Made by a program: the position numbers and the translations under genes. From Sphagnum compactum (Eukaryota > Bryophyta > Sphagnopsida > Sphagnales), in NCBI GenBank assembly GCA_965153455.1, contig OZ234504.1, forward strand, positions 5,332,001 to 5,396,000: a stretch of DNA of 64,000 nt, given 5' to 3'. Positions 63,000-64,000 of the stretch are shown here, in pieces (the first letter of the stretch is position 1; each line of letters begins with the position of its first letter). The notes below the pieces were generated by a model. It was not told the DNA's origin, made no database searches, and saw nothing but the letters and a program-made list of their open reading frames with translations.

Positions 63000-64000
63000 A
63001 CAAACATCTTTTTTGGGGGGCGAATTTTCACATTTTTTGCCCTGAAAAATATGATTTCGATACATGCAAAGGAATTTTGTGGAAAAAAAAAACCCTTACT
63101 TACCAATTTTTAAAAAATAAAAACTAAAAAAAATTCGAATTTCCACATTTTTACAATAGGTTCCAACAAGTAGCCAAAATGTATAAAAATGATTCTTAAT
63201 TTTTTTTGTCCTACTTTCATATCTAGTCTATAGACAAATTTGGGTTAATCTTCTTGTGGGTGATTGCCAATTTGGTTACATCACAAAATTGAAAAACAAA
63301 AACCCTGGTCAAAAGTCCACCAATGAACCTACCAATTACATTGTTTTGGGTGAATGTGATTTCGTGCCCTATAGTGGAGTTGCCTACTAAAGTTGTAAAA
63401 AAGGGTGCCATGCAAACATATCTGTATTGCTTGACTATCCACATTTGACAAAAGCTCTCAAAACAAAACTTTGATGGCCATGGGCATGCAACAATTTACA
63501 TTTAGCATAGGGTAAAAACAAAATGGGTTTGTAGCCTAGGAGGGGGTTCGGAACTATGAAAATCAATTTTTAATTAATCCATTCTAGCACATAGGTAGAT
63601 TATCAAACATACTTCAAAACAACACTTGCAATATTCATCATTCACACGATTTCCAACATGAGACTTTACACTCTTTTGGGATAGGATCACCCACGCATCT
63701 AAAGTCAAATTTTTATGTGAGAAGTACACCTCAAGGGAGTTCATCAAACATGTTTAAAAATTCTCCTTTATGGGGATCACTCACCAAAAGACTATAAAGT
63801 TTCCACAATGGTATTCACAATCATCTCCACATTTTATTTCTTCAAGGCTTCTTATTGACAGATGATGCTTGTACAAGTTATTGAATGCAGATTATGAATC
63901 GAAAGTTCCAATCTCTACCCCTTATATACTTGAAGGAAAGAAGTGGATGAATAATCAACCACATTCATTTACGTCTATTCCTCATGTATTGAACCAATCA
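63000..64000. other. Intergenic, right edge
   Basis: AT-rich DNA with repeat B copy 3 and no gene seen. Confidence 0.5.
63226..63290 (+). repeat. Dispersed repeat B, copy 3
   Basis: Contains ACAAATTTGGGTTAATCTTC, GGGTGATTGCCAATTTGG and TTACATCACAAAATTG, matching the other repeat B copies. A weaker match lies near 15145-15180 (ACGATTGCCACTTCAGCTAC). Confidence 0.55.

Overview
The window is nuclear DNA of a land plant. It has GT-AG spliceosomal introns, AT-rich intergenic DNA, AAACCCTA telo-box motifs and a plant-type calmodulin whose single intron splits the first EF-hand loop glycine codon, as in plant calmodulins. The calmodulin has serine where seed-plant calmodulins usually have cysteine (loop 1), and the transposase relics look like types I associate with bryophyte and fern genomes. 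This suggests, but does not prove, a non-seed plant. I do not name a species.

Four spliced protein-coding genes are supported: (1) a nine-exon gene (+, 17346-22039) for a 492-residue seven-transmembrane receptor-like protein; (2) a two-exon calmodulin gene (+, 41790-42388, 149 residues); (3) a three-exon ataxin-3/Josephin deubiquitinase (-, 43891-45433, 340 residues), convergent with calmodulin; (4) a three-exon RNF113A/Cwc24-type splicing factor with a CCCH finger and a RING finger (+, 57940-59846, 345 residues). Each sits in a local island of higher GC. They act in separate processes (membrane signalling or trafficking, calcium sensing, ubiquitin removal, pre-mRNA splicing) and show no sign of common regulation.

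Almost everything else is decayed mobile DNA and tandem repeats. In order: a 312-324 bp dispersed repeat with TIR-like ends (three direct copies and one inverted partial copy); a pogo-type DDE transposase relic (-, 9321-10740) and a second one in the other orientation (+, 25200-26420); a large decayed Helitron whose Rep, PIF1-like helicase and C-terminal endonuclease parts can still be read (-, 30367-34020); a short non-autonomous Helitron with both ends visible (+, 38932-39293); a MULE-type transposase relic with a SWIM finger (-, 48905-51577); and a PIF/Harbinger transposase relic (-, 55380-55860). No intact transposase ORF remains.

Tandem arrays include an 11-unit 61-bp minisatellite (52680-53348), a degenerate ~170-bp repeat inside intron 1 of the receptor gene, ~80-bp repeats at 26.8-27.1 kb, and a GC-rich array at 2.2-2.4 kb. 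A 71-nt hairpin at 3504-3574, fully paired as RNA when G-U pairs are allowed, is the most striking small structure. No tRNA, rRNA or CRISPR was seen. Most other ORFs in the window are chance frames in low-complexity or AT-rich DNA.
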